This document shows, one piece after another, positions 1 to 6,933 of a DNA stretch of 30,178 bases. The DNA is from Bacteroidota bacterium (GTDB lineage Bacteria > Bacteroidota > Bacteroidia > Bacteroidales > Bacteroidaceae): assembly GCA_023458215.1 (NCBI GenBank), contig JAEXAJ010000205.1, forward strand, positions 1-30,178. Direction: 5' to 3'. The position numbers and the translations under genes were made by a program. The notes below the pieces were generated by a model. That model worked only from the letters and a program-made list of their open reading frames with translations, did not search any database and was not told the DNA's origin. The first letter of the stretch is position 1. Each line of letters begins with the position of its first letter.

Positions 1-53
1 ATAACTTTAAGTTTTTAATTAATAATTAGTTTTATTTCTTTAAATTTGCGGTG

Positions 54-85
54 CAAAGGAATAAATATTTATTGTTCCTCGCAAA
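54..85 (-). promoter_or_regulatory. Candidate divergent promoter reading out of the window
   Basis: On the minus strand a TTTG (82-85) is followed after 20 bases by TTCCTTTG (54-61), one base off the Bacteroides -7 consensus TAnnTTTG and at the usual spacing. It would drive a gene lying left of position 1. In Bacteroides genomes I recall acpP-fabF divergent from purN, which would fit, but that gene is not in the window. A plus-strand TAAATTTG at 41-48 could serve purN with a leader of about 100 nt. Confidence 0.45.
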
Positions 86-151
86 TATTTGAGGAATTAA
101 ATGCACTGTTTTGCACATTTTTCACGAATTTGTGCACTGATTGGAGGAATT

Positions 152-724
152 ATGGAGAAAAAAATCGCAATTTTAGCTTCTGGAAGTGGTACGAATGCCG
201 AGAATATCATTCGTTATTTCAGAGAAAAGGGAACGGATTGTGTGAGTTTGGTTTTGACCAACCGGCAGAATGCGTTCGTTTTGGAGCGTGCAAAGGGCTT
301 GAATGTACCTTGTGCCTACTTTGGAAAGAATGATTGGGAAAATGGAGAGGCAATATTATCCATTTTACAAGAATATCATATAGACTTTGTAGTGTTGGCA
401 GGCTTCCTGGCGCGAGTCCCTGATAATGTTTTGCATGCTTATCCTAATAAAATGATAAATATACATCCTTCGTTATTACCAAAGTTTGGAGGTAAAGGAA
501 TGTATGGTGATCGTGTACACGAAGCAGTAATTGCTGCAGGCGAGAAGGAAAGTGGTATTACTATACATTATACGAATGAACATTATGATGAAGGGGCTAT
601 TATCTGCCAAGAAAAATGTATGGTAATGCCGAACGATACACCGGATAGCTTGGCTCATCGTATTCATGGCTTGGAATATGAATTCTATCCGAAGATCATA
701 GAGAATTTGGTATCTAAATTGTAA
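152..724 (+). CDS. purN: Phosphoribosylglycinamide formyltransferase (GAR transformylase)
   Basis: PurN transfers a formyl group from 10-formyltetrahydrofolate to GAR, the third step of de novo purine synthesis, in the cytoplasm. The 190-residue protein has the N-terminal phosphate loop ASGSGTNAENI (residues 8-18) and the formyltransferase signature HPSLLPKFGGKGMYG near residue 108, with the catalytic His. The Asp of the HYDEG segment lies further on. The length matches the family (about 190-215). The reading frame is open upstream to an ATG at 101, but the family begins with a short MxxKIAIL-type strand, so I place the start at the ATG at 152, which also follows a GGAGG (143-147), an unusually good ribosome site for this organism. 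The gene stands alone and converges with pdxB across a repeat array. Confidence 0.96.
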   Translation: MEKKIAILASGSGTNAENIIRYFREKGTDCVSLVLTNRQNAFVLERAKGLNVPCAYFGKNDWENGEAILSILQEYHIDFVVLAGFLARVPDNVLHAYPNKMINIHPSLLPKFGGKGMYGDRVHEAVIAAGEKESGITIHYTNEHYDEGAIICQEKCMVMPNDTPDSLAHRIHGLEYEFYPKIIENLVSKL

Positions 725-750
725 CTTGCCCTGGTTAGAGATAGCTGTAG

Positions 751-839
751 GGCTACATAAAAAGGGCTACACCCTTTTGTAAGTCAGGCTACACCCTTTG
801 CCTGGTATGGCTACACCTTTTAGTACAAAGGGTGTAGCC
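751..839. repeat. Tandem 22-bp repeat array ending in an inverted copy
   Basis: The word GGCTACACCCTTT recurs at 765, 787 and 809 (the last as GGCTACACCTTTT), a strict 22-bp period with about 13 conserved and 9 variable bases. A truncated GGCTAC lies at 751. A perfect inverted copy, CAAAGGGTGTAGCC, is at 826-839 and pairs over 14 bp with 787-800. The resulting hairpin between the converging 3' ends of purN and pdxB could end transcription from both sides. The inverted copy lies inside pdxB and encodes its last residues. Confidence 0.85.
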
Positions 840-1872
840 TTATCGAATAAGCTTCTTTTTCTCTTCTTAGTGGATAGTCTCCACGTAGTTTCTCGAAAAG
901 TTCAGGATGTGTTTTCAGAGCTTCACTGTCTTTTTGCGGATTGTACATTTGCAAATATGCCTCTGCTGTGCTAGTTGCAATAACTGCCGGATTTTTTGGT
1001 TGTGGAGGAGTAATTTGATAATCGGCTTTTATATTGAAAAAGTGGCAGAGTGCATCCAGTGACATACGCGTGGCATTTGCTTTGCCATCAGCAGAATATC
1101 CTGCGATGTGTGGCGTACCGATGAATACTTTATTTAATAAGGTGAGGTTGATATCCGGCTCATCTTCCCAAACATCGATAATTGCATCCGAAATAACCTC
1201 TTGTTCCAAAGCATTCAGAAGTGCGTTGGTTTCGATGACCTCTCCACGTGAAGTATTGATGATGACTGGACATCGTTTTAGTGAGTGGAAGAAGTTATCA
1301 TTGCCTAGATGAAGTGTTTTATATTTCCCTTCTTTATATAAAGGTACGTGGAAAGTGAGGATATCGCATTCTTCGGCAAGAGTTTGTAAAGGGCTGAAAT
1401 CTGAATTTCCTTCTTTGTCTTCGCGTGGCAAGTCGTTTAATAATATATGCATACCCATTTCCCGGGCAACTTCGCTCACTTTACTACCCACATTGCCTAC
1501 TCCAATGATTCCCAATGTTAATTCGGATAAAAGTATTCCTTTGGATTGTTGTAGTAGTAATAAAGAGGATTGCAGGTATTGAGCAACAGAGGCAGAATTA
1601 CATCCGGGAGCATTAGTCCAGGTAATTCCTGCTTTGCGGCAATAACCAGTGTCGATATGGTCAAAGCCGATCGTAGCGGTGGCGATGAAACGTACTTTAC
1701 TGCCTTCCAATAGTTCTTGGTTGCAATGGGTTCGGGTACGGATTATTAAGGCATCGGCATCTTTAACCTGTGAAGATGTGAAATCTTTACCCGGTAAATA
1801 GACTACTTCATCAGCTATCTTTTCAATAGCTTCCCGGATAAAGGGAATTTTGTTATCGACGATGACTTTCAT
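820..1872 (-). CDS. pdxB: Erythronate-4-phosphate dehydrogenase
   Basis: PdxB oxidises 4-phospho-D-erythronate with NAD in the DXP-dependent route to pyridoxal 5'-phosphate (cytoplasm). The 350-residue protein is a D-2-hydroxyacid dehydrogenase. The Rossmann motif GIIGVGNVG is at 121-129. The catalytic Arg209 is in NTSRGE, an acidic residue is in WEDEP (235-239) and His255 is in GTPHIAGYS. It is slightly shorter than proteobacterial PdxB (about 380), mostly at the C-terminus, as I expect for Bacteroides. The final residues LHPLY are encoded by the inverted unit of the adjacent 22-bp repeat array, so the stop codon may have been set by repeat insertion. It lies downstream of the licD-like operon but has its own -7 box. 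Its product PLP is the cofactor of the aminotransferase in that operon, although this may be coincidence. Confidence 0.95.
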   Translation of the reverse strand: MKVIVDNKIPFIREAIEKIADEVVYLPGKDFTSSQVKDADALIIRTRTHCNQELLEGSKVRFIATATIGFDHIDTGYCRKAGITWTNAPGCNSASVAQYLQSSLLLLQQSKGILLSELTLGIIGVGNVGSKVSEVAREMGMHILLNDLPREDKEGNSDFSPLQTLAEECDILTFHVPLYKEGKYKTLHLGNDNFFHSLKRCPVIINTSRGEVIETNALLNALEQEVISDAIIDVWEDEPDINLTLLNKVFIGTPHIAGYSADGKANATRMSLDALCHFFNIKADYQITPPQPKNPAVIATSTAEAYLQMYNPQKDSEALKTHPELFEKLRGDYPLRREKEAYSIRLHPLY

Positions 1873-1898
1873 CTTTTTGTATTTTAAGATAATATCTA

Positions 1899-1906
1899 CA
1901 AAGATA
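1899..1906 (-). promoter_or_regulatory. Bacteroides -7 box for pdxB
   Basis: TATCTTTG on the minus strand matches TAnnTTTG and ends 26 bases before the pdxB ATG. No clear -33 TTTG is seen. It suggests pdxB can be transcribed separately from the licD-like operon upstream. Confidence 0.5.
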
Positions 1907-1952
1907 CTACTGATTGATATTGAATGACTTTGATTAAACTAATTTTTTGCAC

Positions 1953-2765
1953 TCAACTCTTAAAATTCCGATAGGGTTTATCTAAATCTAAATAGTGGAA
2001 ATTATGCTGCCTCTGTTCATTACCTTTGGGGATGGTCATATAATCACCATACTTTTGAGCTAGATAGATTTGATAGTTTTCCACACCCCAGACTTCTTCA
2101 CCTTCAAATAGAATCGGTTTTGGACTGCCTAAAGTACTTTTTTGCATAATACCTTTCATGCCATCATCATAGTCACAAACAAGTTCGCTGCTGTCGAAAT
2201 CATGTTTTTTTAGTATCTTACGAATACTCTTTTGTACCGCATCCATAGTAAAAAGGGATCGGCATAACAATGGAATCCACGAACTTGGTCCCTTTCCGTG
2301 TTTATAAGGATCGCGATGGATGAAGTATAGAACTCTCTTGTAGAATTCATATCTAGCGAAATGCCAGCGTTGCGCCATCCTGCCCGCAGGTACGCCATCT
2401 ATTGGAAATACATCTAAATAGATACCTCCTAGATACTTTAAATGCATTCTTTCAATTAAAGTGGTATTTGCATCTTGTATTTTGGCAAAAGGTAAGGGGT
2501 ATTCTGAATCATTTTCAGCGCATACTGCTTCATAGTTTTCCGGCAACCATTCTTTGGAATGAGACATTAAGAGGTCGTAGTCCCTTCTTGGCATGCCAAT
2601 GTCCAGATCGTCGTCCCAAGGTATAAAACCCTTGTGTCGCACAGCACCAAGCATAGTTCCTGCCATAATATAGTACCGCAAATTATGTTCTTTACAGACC
2701 TTATCTACTGCAAGTAAGATTCTTAGGATACGGAGTTGTAGAGGGCGTATGTCATAAGTAGCCAT
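1953..2765 (-). CDS. LicD-family phosphotransferase (phosphocholine/phospho-alcohol transferase)
   Basis: LicD proteins transfer a phospho-alcohol, classically phosphocholine from CDP-choline, onto a cell-surface glycan. They belong to the nucleotidyltransferase fold. The 270-residue protein shows the defining block at residues 35-60: AGTMLGAVRHKGFIPW followed by DDDLDIGMPRRDY, with the paired acidic metal ligands. It has no signal peptide or membrane span, so it acts in the cytoplasm on a lipid-linked or nucleotide-linked glycan. It is the last of three genes transcribed leftward, 10 bp after the nucleotidyltransferase that probably makes its CDP-activated donor. The donor group (choline, ethanolamine, ribitol, glycerol or an amino-alcohol) cannot be read from the sequence. 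The family is certain; the exact acceptor and donor are not. Confidence 0.9.
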   Translation of the reverse strand: MATYDIRPLQLRILRILLAVDKVCKEHNLRYYIMAGTMLGAVRHKGFIPWDDDLDIGMPRRDYDLLMSHSKEWLPENYEAVCAENDSEYPLPFAKIQDANTTLIERMHLKYLGGIYLDVFPIDGVPAGRMAQRWHFARYEFYKRVLYFIHRDPYKHGKGPSSWIPLLCRSLFTMDAVQKSIRKILKKHDFDSSELVCDYDDGMKGIMQKSTLGSPKPILFEGEEVWGVENYQIYLAQKYGDYMTIPKGNEQRQHNFHYLDLDKPYRNFKS

Positions 2766-2775
2766 AAAATGATTG

Positions 2776-3507
2776 TTAATAGAGGTTTTGAGGAATACGT
2801 TTCTGTGCCTGATTAAAATCTTCTACGGTATCCAGCTCGGCAGAGAAGAACTCAGTCGTATCTATAACGTGAAAGTGGTAGCCTTGTGGTATCAGTCTTT
2901 CAAAAGCCCGTTCGTAGAAGATATTATCCAGTTTCTCTACGTTAATCATAGTCTCCAGTTCTTTGAATAAGGCTTCAGTGTACTGGGAAGACATTTTTTC
3001 GATACCTATAGATTCGCCAATGGCATCACTAATGGAACATACTTTGCTAATTTCTATTACTTTAGAGGCAGAATCAGCAATTACTTTTATCTCTTCGGTT
3101 CCCAACTCATGGCGGTTGAGCGCTAATGCATTGCTTCTGTCAGAGTGGAGTAATTTATCGACAATAAGAGGATCGAACAAGATGTCGCTGTCCAATAGTA
3201 AAACTTCTTCTCCATCAGCATATAGACGCGTGAGCCATAAAGAGTAGATATTATTGGTCGACTCATATTTTTCATTGTAAATGAAGGTAATATTCAGCGA
3301 TGGATATTTAGCGTGCAAAAAGTCTACAATCTGTTGCTGGCGATAGCCGGTAACAACTATGAACTCCTTGAGTCCGTTTTCTATCAAGGCGTCGAATGTG
3401 CGTTCCAACAAACTGCGTTCTCCTATTTTGAGAAGGCATTTAGGAGTAGTATCGGTAAGTGGACGCAGGCGGGAAGCTATCCCCGCCGCTAAGATAACTG
3501 CTTTCAT
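2776..3507 (-). CDS. LicC-like nucleotidyltransferase (NTP transferase)
   Basis: This is a 243-residue single-domain nucleotidyltransferase. The N-terminal signature AAGIASRLRPLTDTTPKCLL (residues 7-26) holds the NTP-binding loop and catalytic Lys. A metal-binding Asp lies in LLLDSDILFDP near residue 105, and the C-terminal segment ELDTVEDFNQ has the second metal Asp, as in LicC, the CTP:phosphocholine cytidylyltransferase. Sugar-1-phosphate nucleotidyltransferases share the fold, but a neighbouring LicD and a short length favour a phospho-alcohol substrate and a CDP product; that is inference. The start overlaps the end of the upstream aminotransferase by 4 bp (ATGA-type), so the two are translationally coupled. 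Confidence 0.88.
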   Translation of the reverse strand: MKAVILAAGIASRLRPLTDTTPKCLLKIGERSLLERTFDALIENGLKEFIVVTGYRQQQIVDFLHAKYPSLNITFIYNEKYESTNNIYSLWLTRLYADGEEVLLLDSDILFDPLIVDKLLHSDRSNALALNRHELGTEEIKVIADSASKVIEISKVCSISDAIGESIGIEKMSSQYTEALFKELETMINVEKLDNIFYERAFERLIPQGYHFHVIDTTEFFSAELDTVEDFNQAQKRIPQNLY

Positions 3508-4556
3508 CTTTTTGCGATTTCTTTAATGGTATCTATCACAAAGCGGTTGTGTTCCGGACGGCCGAAGGTAATACGCAAATGCATATTTATGTCAGGTTCG
3601 TTCATGAACTTTATTTTATAATGGTGCTGGGCGAAAGCTTCTTGTAGGGCTTCTTTTAGTTCTGTCGGATACTTAATCAGGATAAAGTTGGCTACAGACT
3701 CGTAGACTTTAAAGCCGGGTAATGAACCAATTTCTTTCTCGTAGCATGCACGGTCTTCATTCATTTGCTTTGCAATGTTACGGTAATGCCCGTCCGATTT
3801 AAGAGCGGCAATGGCAATATCTTCCGATATACGGTTGTAGCCTAGATACTTGTTACTGTATTTGCAGAACGGTTGTAGCTCTTTACTTATAAAGCCAAAA
3901 CCCATGCGGAGACCGGGGAGACCGTAGAATTTGGATAACGTACGTGAAATGATTATGTTAGGATATTGCTCCGTCAATTCTTTTATATAAGTTGTATCTG
4001 TTGAAACAAATGAGGCATAGGCCTCGTCAACCAAGACAATGGTGGTGGTTGGAACGAAAGACAATAAATGTTTTAACTCATCAGGTGTGAGTCCATTGCC
4101 GGTAGGATTATTGGGGGAAGCTAGGAGTAGAACTTTAGGGTTCTCTTTGTGCAGCATCTCTTTCAGTACATTGAAATCATATTTGAATGTATTTCCTTCT
4201 TCATAAAGAGGATATTGCAACGTATGTCCGTTTACCTCGTCGGCAATAGATTTATAATACCACCATGAGAATTTGGGGATCAGTATCGTTTTGTTACCGT
4301 CTTCCTCGGTCAGGAAATAGTGTACGGCATTTTTAAGAATATCTTCTCCACCATATCCAAGTAGCACTTGTTGTTCGTCTATATTGTATAATTCAGAGAG
4401 AAATACCGATAAAATGCTTTTTTTCCCTTCATCGTATATACGAGTATAAAAACATAGCTTGTTTATGTCGAAGTTTTTGAAAGCTTCTATTACTTCTTCG
4501 GAAGGTGCATAGTTAAATTCATTCCGGTCTAAAAAAATAGTCTTTGTTGACTCCAT
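3504..4556 (-). CDS. HisC/CobD-like PLP-dependent aminotransferase or decarboxylase
   Basis: This fold-type I PLP enzyme has 350 residues. The motifs are ASPNNPTGNG at 146-155, DEAY at 177-180, the Schiff-base Lys209 in SRTLSKF, Arg217 in YGLPGLRMGF, and a C-terminal LRITFGRPEHN that in HisC binds the substrate carboxylate and phosphate region. It would be labelled histidinol-phosphate aminotransferase by similarity. It is not in a his operon, however. It heads an operon with a LicC-like cytidylyltransferase and a LicD-like transferase. CobD, the threonine-phosphate decarboxylase that makes aminopropanol phosphate, and related serine-phosphate decarboxylases have the same architecture, so a role in making an amino-alcohol phosphate for CDP activation is plausible. 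Transamination of a keto-alcohol phosphate is the alternative. Fold and cofactor are certain; the reaction is not. Confidence 0.87.
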   Translation of the reverse strand: MESTKTIFLDRNEFNYAPSEEVIEAFKNFDINKLCFYTRIYDEGKKSILSVFLSELYNIDEQQVLLGYGGEDILKNAVHYFLTEEDGNKTILIPKFSWWYYKSIADEVNGHTLQYPLYEEGNTFKYDFNVLKEMLHKENPKVLLLASPNNPTGNGLTPDELKHLLSFVPTTTIVLVDEAYASFVSTDTTYIKELTEQYPNIIISRTLSKFYGLPGLRMGFGFISKELQPFCKYSNKYLGYNRISEDIAIAALKSDGHYRNIAKQMNEDRACYEKEIGSLPGFKVYESVANFILIKYPTELKEALQEAFAQHHYKIKFMNEPDINMHLRITFGRPEHNRFVIDTIKEIAKR

Positions 4557-4615
4557 ATCAGTAAATATAATATCTTTATAAAGATGCTTTTGGTAGCTTT
4601 TATCTTAATGACTCA

Positions 4616-4645
4616 CAAAGGTATGCATTTTGTTTGGATGTGACA
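4616..4645 (-). promoter_or_regulatory. Promoter of the aminotransferase/LicC/LicD operon
   Basis: On the minus strand TTTG (4642-4645) is followed after 18 bases by TACCTTTG (4616-4623), a full match to both boxes of the Bacteroides consensus, 59 bases ahead of the aminotransferase ATG. This is the best two-box promoter in the window. Confidence 0.65.
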
Positions 4646-4669
4646 AACATCAATGCTTTACTTGTCAGG

Positions 4670-5800
4670 TCATAGCAGCGAATGGTATACTTCCATCATC
4701 TGTGGTATCAGCTTGTTCTGTTCAAAGCGCGAGGCATATTCCAGCCCTTTACTTATCATTTCTTGCTGTAATTTTTCGTCACTTATCACTCTGTCAATGG
4801 CTTCTGCCAGTGCTTTAGGGTCTTCCGGGTTTACGTATAGCGAATGAGGTCCGCCGGCTTCTTCGAGGCACGAGCCTGTAGCGCCAATTACGGGAACTTT
4901 GCTATTGAGCGCTTCTAATAAGGGTATGCCGAATCCTTCAAAAAAGCTGGGATAAATAAACAATGAAGCCATTTGATAAAAAGCAAGCAGATGCTTGAAT
5001 TCGACATTGTGAAACATTAATAACCTTTCAGACAAGCCATGCTCTTTGGCATATTGAAGTACTTTGCCGGCATAAGGAGTGTATTTCCCTACCGCCACTA
5101 AAGGTAAGTTGCTCTTGCTTTCTTTTAATGCTTTTACGATTAATAAGAGGTTCTTGCGACTTTCAATGCTTCCTACACACAATAAATACTTTTCGGGAAG
5201 CGAATATTTATCTCTGACTTCTTGTTTAAGAGCGTCGTCTACCGGGTTGCAAAAACTTTCGTCACATCCTTGATAGATAACCTTTATTTTTTCTTCGGGA
5301 GTCCCGAAGTAATGCATAATATCTCTTTTGGTACATTCGCTGATAGCGATAACGCGATCGGCTACTTTACAAGCGTGTTTGAACTTGAACCTATAAATAG
5401 TTCGGTCTATCAATGGGAAAAATTCGGGATAGCGTAGAAATATCAGGTCGTGAATGGTAACAACACTTTTAGTTTTTTTTAGTTTGTTGATTCCGAAGGG
5501 TAGTTCATTGCTTAACCCGTGGTAAATTGAAACATTATCCGCTTTAATGAGCTTACAGATACCGCTGATACGCCATAATGAAGAGAGCCGTTTCCAAATG
5601 TAATTTTGAGGATAGCGGACTAAACAGTTCTTTTGTTTAGTAATAGTTCCGAGTAGCTGAGTCTTTTGAGTGATCGGAGTATAAAGAAGATAGTTGTTTT
5701 CAGGGTAGCAGCGACTAAATCCTTCAATTATTAATCGGCTGTAATTACCGAGTCCTGTACGGTTCTGTGCAGCTCTTTTGGCATCAAAGGCTATTTTCAT
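4670..5800 (-). CDS. Glycosyltransferase family 4 (GT-B)
   Basis: This is a retaining GT-B glycosyltransferase of 376 residues, normal for GT4. The N-terminal half starts with the acceptor-domain strand MKIAFDAKRA and the glycine-rich GLGNYSR loop. The C-terminal nucleotide-sugar domain carries the E-x7-E pair in EGFGIPLLEAL near residue 290 and the conserved GSIESRKN segment near residue 211. The absence of membrane spans suggests a cytoplasmic or membrane-associated enzyme. Resemblance is to mannosyl/rhamnosyl transferases of LPS or O-antigen loci, but the sugar cannot be read from sequence. It has its own -7 box, and 113 bp separate it from the next leftward operon, so it may be monocistronic. 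It is divergent from the heptosyltransferase gene. Confidence 0.9.
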   Translation of the reverse strand: MKIAFDAKRAAQNRTGLGNYSRLIIEGFSRCYPENNYLLYTPITQKTQLLGTITKQKNCLVRYPQNYIWKRLSSLWRISGICKLIKADNVSIYHGLSNELPFGINKLKKTKSVVTIHDLIFLRYPEFFPLIDRTIYRFKFKHACKVADRVIAISECTKRDIMHYFGTPEEKIKVIYQGCDESFCNPVDDALKQEVRDKYSLPEKYLLCVGSIESRKNLLLIVKALKESKSNLPLVAVGKYTPYAGKVLQYAKEHGLSERLLMFHNVEFKHLLAFYQMASLFIYPSFFEGFGIPLLEALNSKVPVIGATGSCLEEAGGPHSLYVNPEDPKALAEAIDRVISDEKLQQEMISKGLEYASRFEQNKLIPQMMEVYHSLL

Positions 5801-5835
5801 CGGATATTTTATATTTCAGAAAAATAATGTGTTGG

Positions 5836-5843
5836 CAAAGATA
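5836..5843 (-). promoter_or_regulatory. -7 box for the GT4 gene
   Basis: TATCTTTG on the minus strand lies 35 bases before the ATG at 5800. No convincing -33 TTTG was found. Confidence 0.45.
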
Positions 5844-5885
5844 ATCCTTTTTGTTTATTTTAGTGGAAGAATCGAGTGAAATAAT

Positions 5886-5893
5886 TAATTTTG
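5886..5893 (+). promoter_or_regulatory. -7 box for the heptosyltransferase gene
   Basis: TAATTTTG matches TAnnTTTG and ends 41 bases before the ATG at 5935. Together with the box at 5836-5843 it makes this gap a divergent promoter region. Confidence 0.45.
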
Positions 5894-5934
5894 CCGCTAA
5901 ATCATAGTGAGTTGGCAAACTTTATTCTGTAATT

Positions 5935-6933
5935 ATGACGAAATTTTTGATTATACGTTTTAGCTCGATAGGTGATATTATTCAGTGTATGGGAGTGATT
6001 GGTGGCATTCGCGAACGGTTTGAGGAGGTGGAACTTCACTGGATAACCCGAAAAGATATGGTGGGTACATTGTCTATAGACTACCGGATCGATAAAATTT
6101 GGGCTTTTGATAAGTCCACCGGATTCTCCGGATTACTGCAAATGGCGTCTGAATTGAAAAAAGAGAAATTCGACTATATCTATGATGCGCATAGTAATAT
6201 TCGTTCTAATCTATTAAAACTGATTTTGTCTCCTATCCCTTTTTGGAAACCCTATGTAGCTTTGCGAAGTAAGGAAAGAGGCAAACGCTTTTTGCTTTTT
6301 AACTTTGGTGTCAATCTCTTTGATAAACCTTTCAGGGGTGTTGTTTCGTTTCAAAAACCACTGAGGAAATGGGGCATTACTCATTTCCCTACGAATTTTG
6401 CAGATTGGCAATTTCCTGCTGAGATATGTAGTAAGTACGAGGATTTTATAGAAAAAAAGATGGTAACACTTGTACCTTCTGCCAACTGGGAGATGAAGCG
6501 CTGGCCGGTTATCCACTGGCAAACGCTTATCAAAAACCTTCCTGACTACAAATTTGTGATACTGGCCGGACCGAAAGATACTTTCTGCGAGGAAATTAGA
6601 AGCGTAGCACCTGAACGGGTGGTGAATCTGGCAGGTCGTACTTCGTTGATGGAATCTTGTTACATTGTGTCTCAGTCTAATATTGTGGTTAGTGCTGATA
6701 CCGGTTTTATGCATGCGGCTGATTTATTCCAAGTTCCGGCTCTTGCACTGATGGGACCTACTGCATTTGGTTTTCCTTCAGGACCTACGGTTGAGATACT
6801 CGAAAAAGACATGCCTTGCCGTCCTTGTACAAAGGATGGACGAGGGAAGTGTAAACAATCTGTTTTTCAGCAGTGTATGGTTGACATTACTCCTAAACAA
6901 GTTGCCGCTCGTATTATGGCTTATCTTGGTTGA
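5935..6933 (+). CDS. Glycosyltransferase family 9, ADP-heptose:LPS heptosyltransferase-like
   Basis: GT9 enzymes transfer heptose from ADP-heptose to the inner core of LPS at the cytoplasmic face. The 332-residue protein has the GT9 N-terminal motif FLIIRFSSIGDIIQ and the ADP-heptose domain segment LVPSANWEMKRWP near residue 181. The signature SADTGFMHAADLF lies near residue 255, with the invariant Asp and His. A Cys-rich tail (CRPC, then GKCKQ and QQCM, residues 297-320) is a form common in this family. Next to it, on the opposite strand, lies the gmhA-gmhB-hldE operon that makes its probable donor. Its last 20 bases overlap the convergent end of hldE. WaaF- or WaaC-like order of action is not decidable. 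Confidence 0.9.
   Translation: MTKFLIIRFSSIGDIIQCMGVIGGIRERFEEVELHWITRKDMVGTLSIDYRIDKIWAFDKSTGFSGLLQMASELKKEKFDYIYDAHSNIRSNLLKLILSPIPFWKPYVALRSKERGKRFLLFNFGVNLFDKPFRGVVSFQKPLRKWGITHFPTNFADWQFPAEICSKYEDFIEKKMVTLVPSANWEMKRWPVIHWQTLIKNLPDYKFVILAGPKDTFCEEIRSVAPERVVNLAGRTSLMESCYIVSQSNIVVSADTGFMHAADLFQVPALALMGPTAFGFPSGPTVEILEKDMPCRPCTKDGRGKCKQSVFQQCMVDITPKQVAARIMAYLG

Noticed and set aside
101..151. Upstream extension of purN to an ATG at 101
   Set aside because: The extra 17 residues are Cys-rich and unlike any PurN N-terminus; the ATG at 152 gives the family start and follows a GGAGG.
3504..4556. Calling the PLP enzyme hisC
   Set aside because: Motifs are HisC-like, but the gene is in a LicC/LicD operon and not with other his genes; giving the symbol would claim a reaction that the context does not support.
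4630..4847. Small plus-strand frames near the end of the GT4 gene
   Set aside because: They overlap the conserved C-terminal part of the GT4 on the other strand and the operon promoter, with no conserved features.
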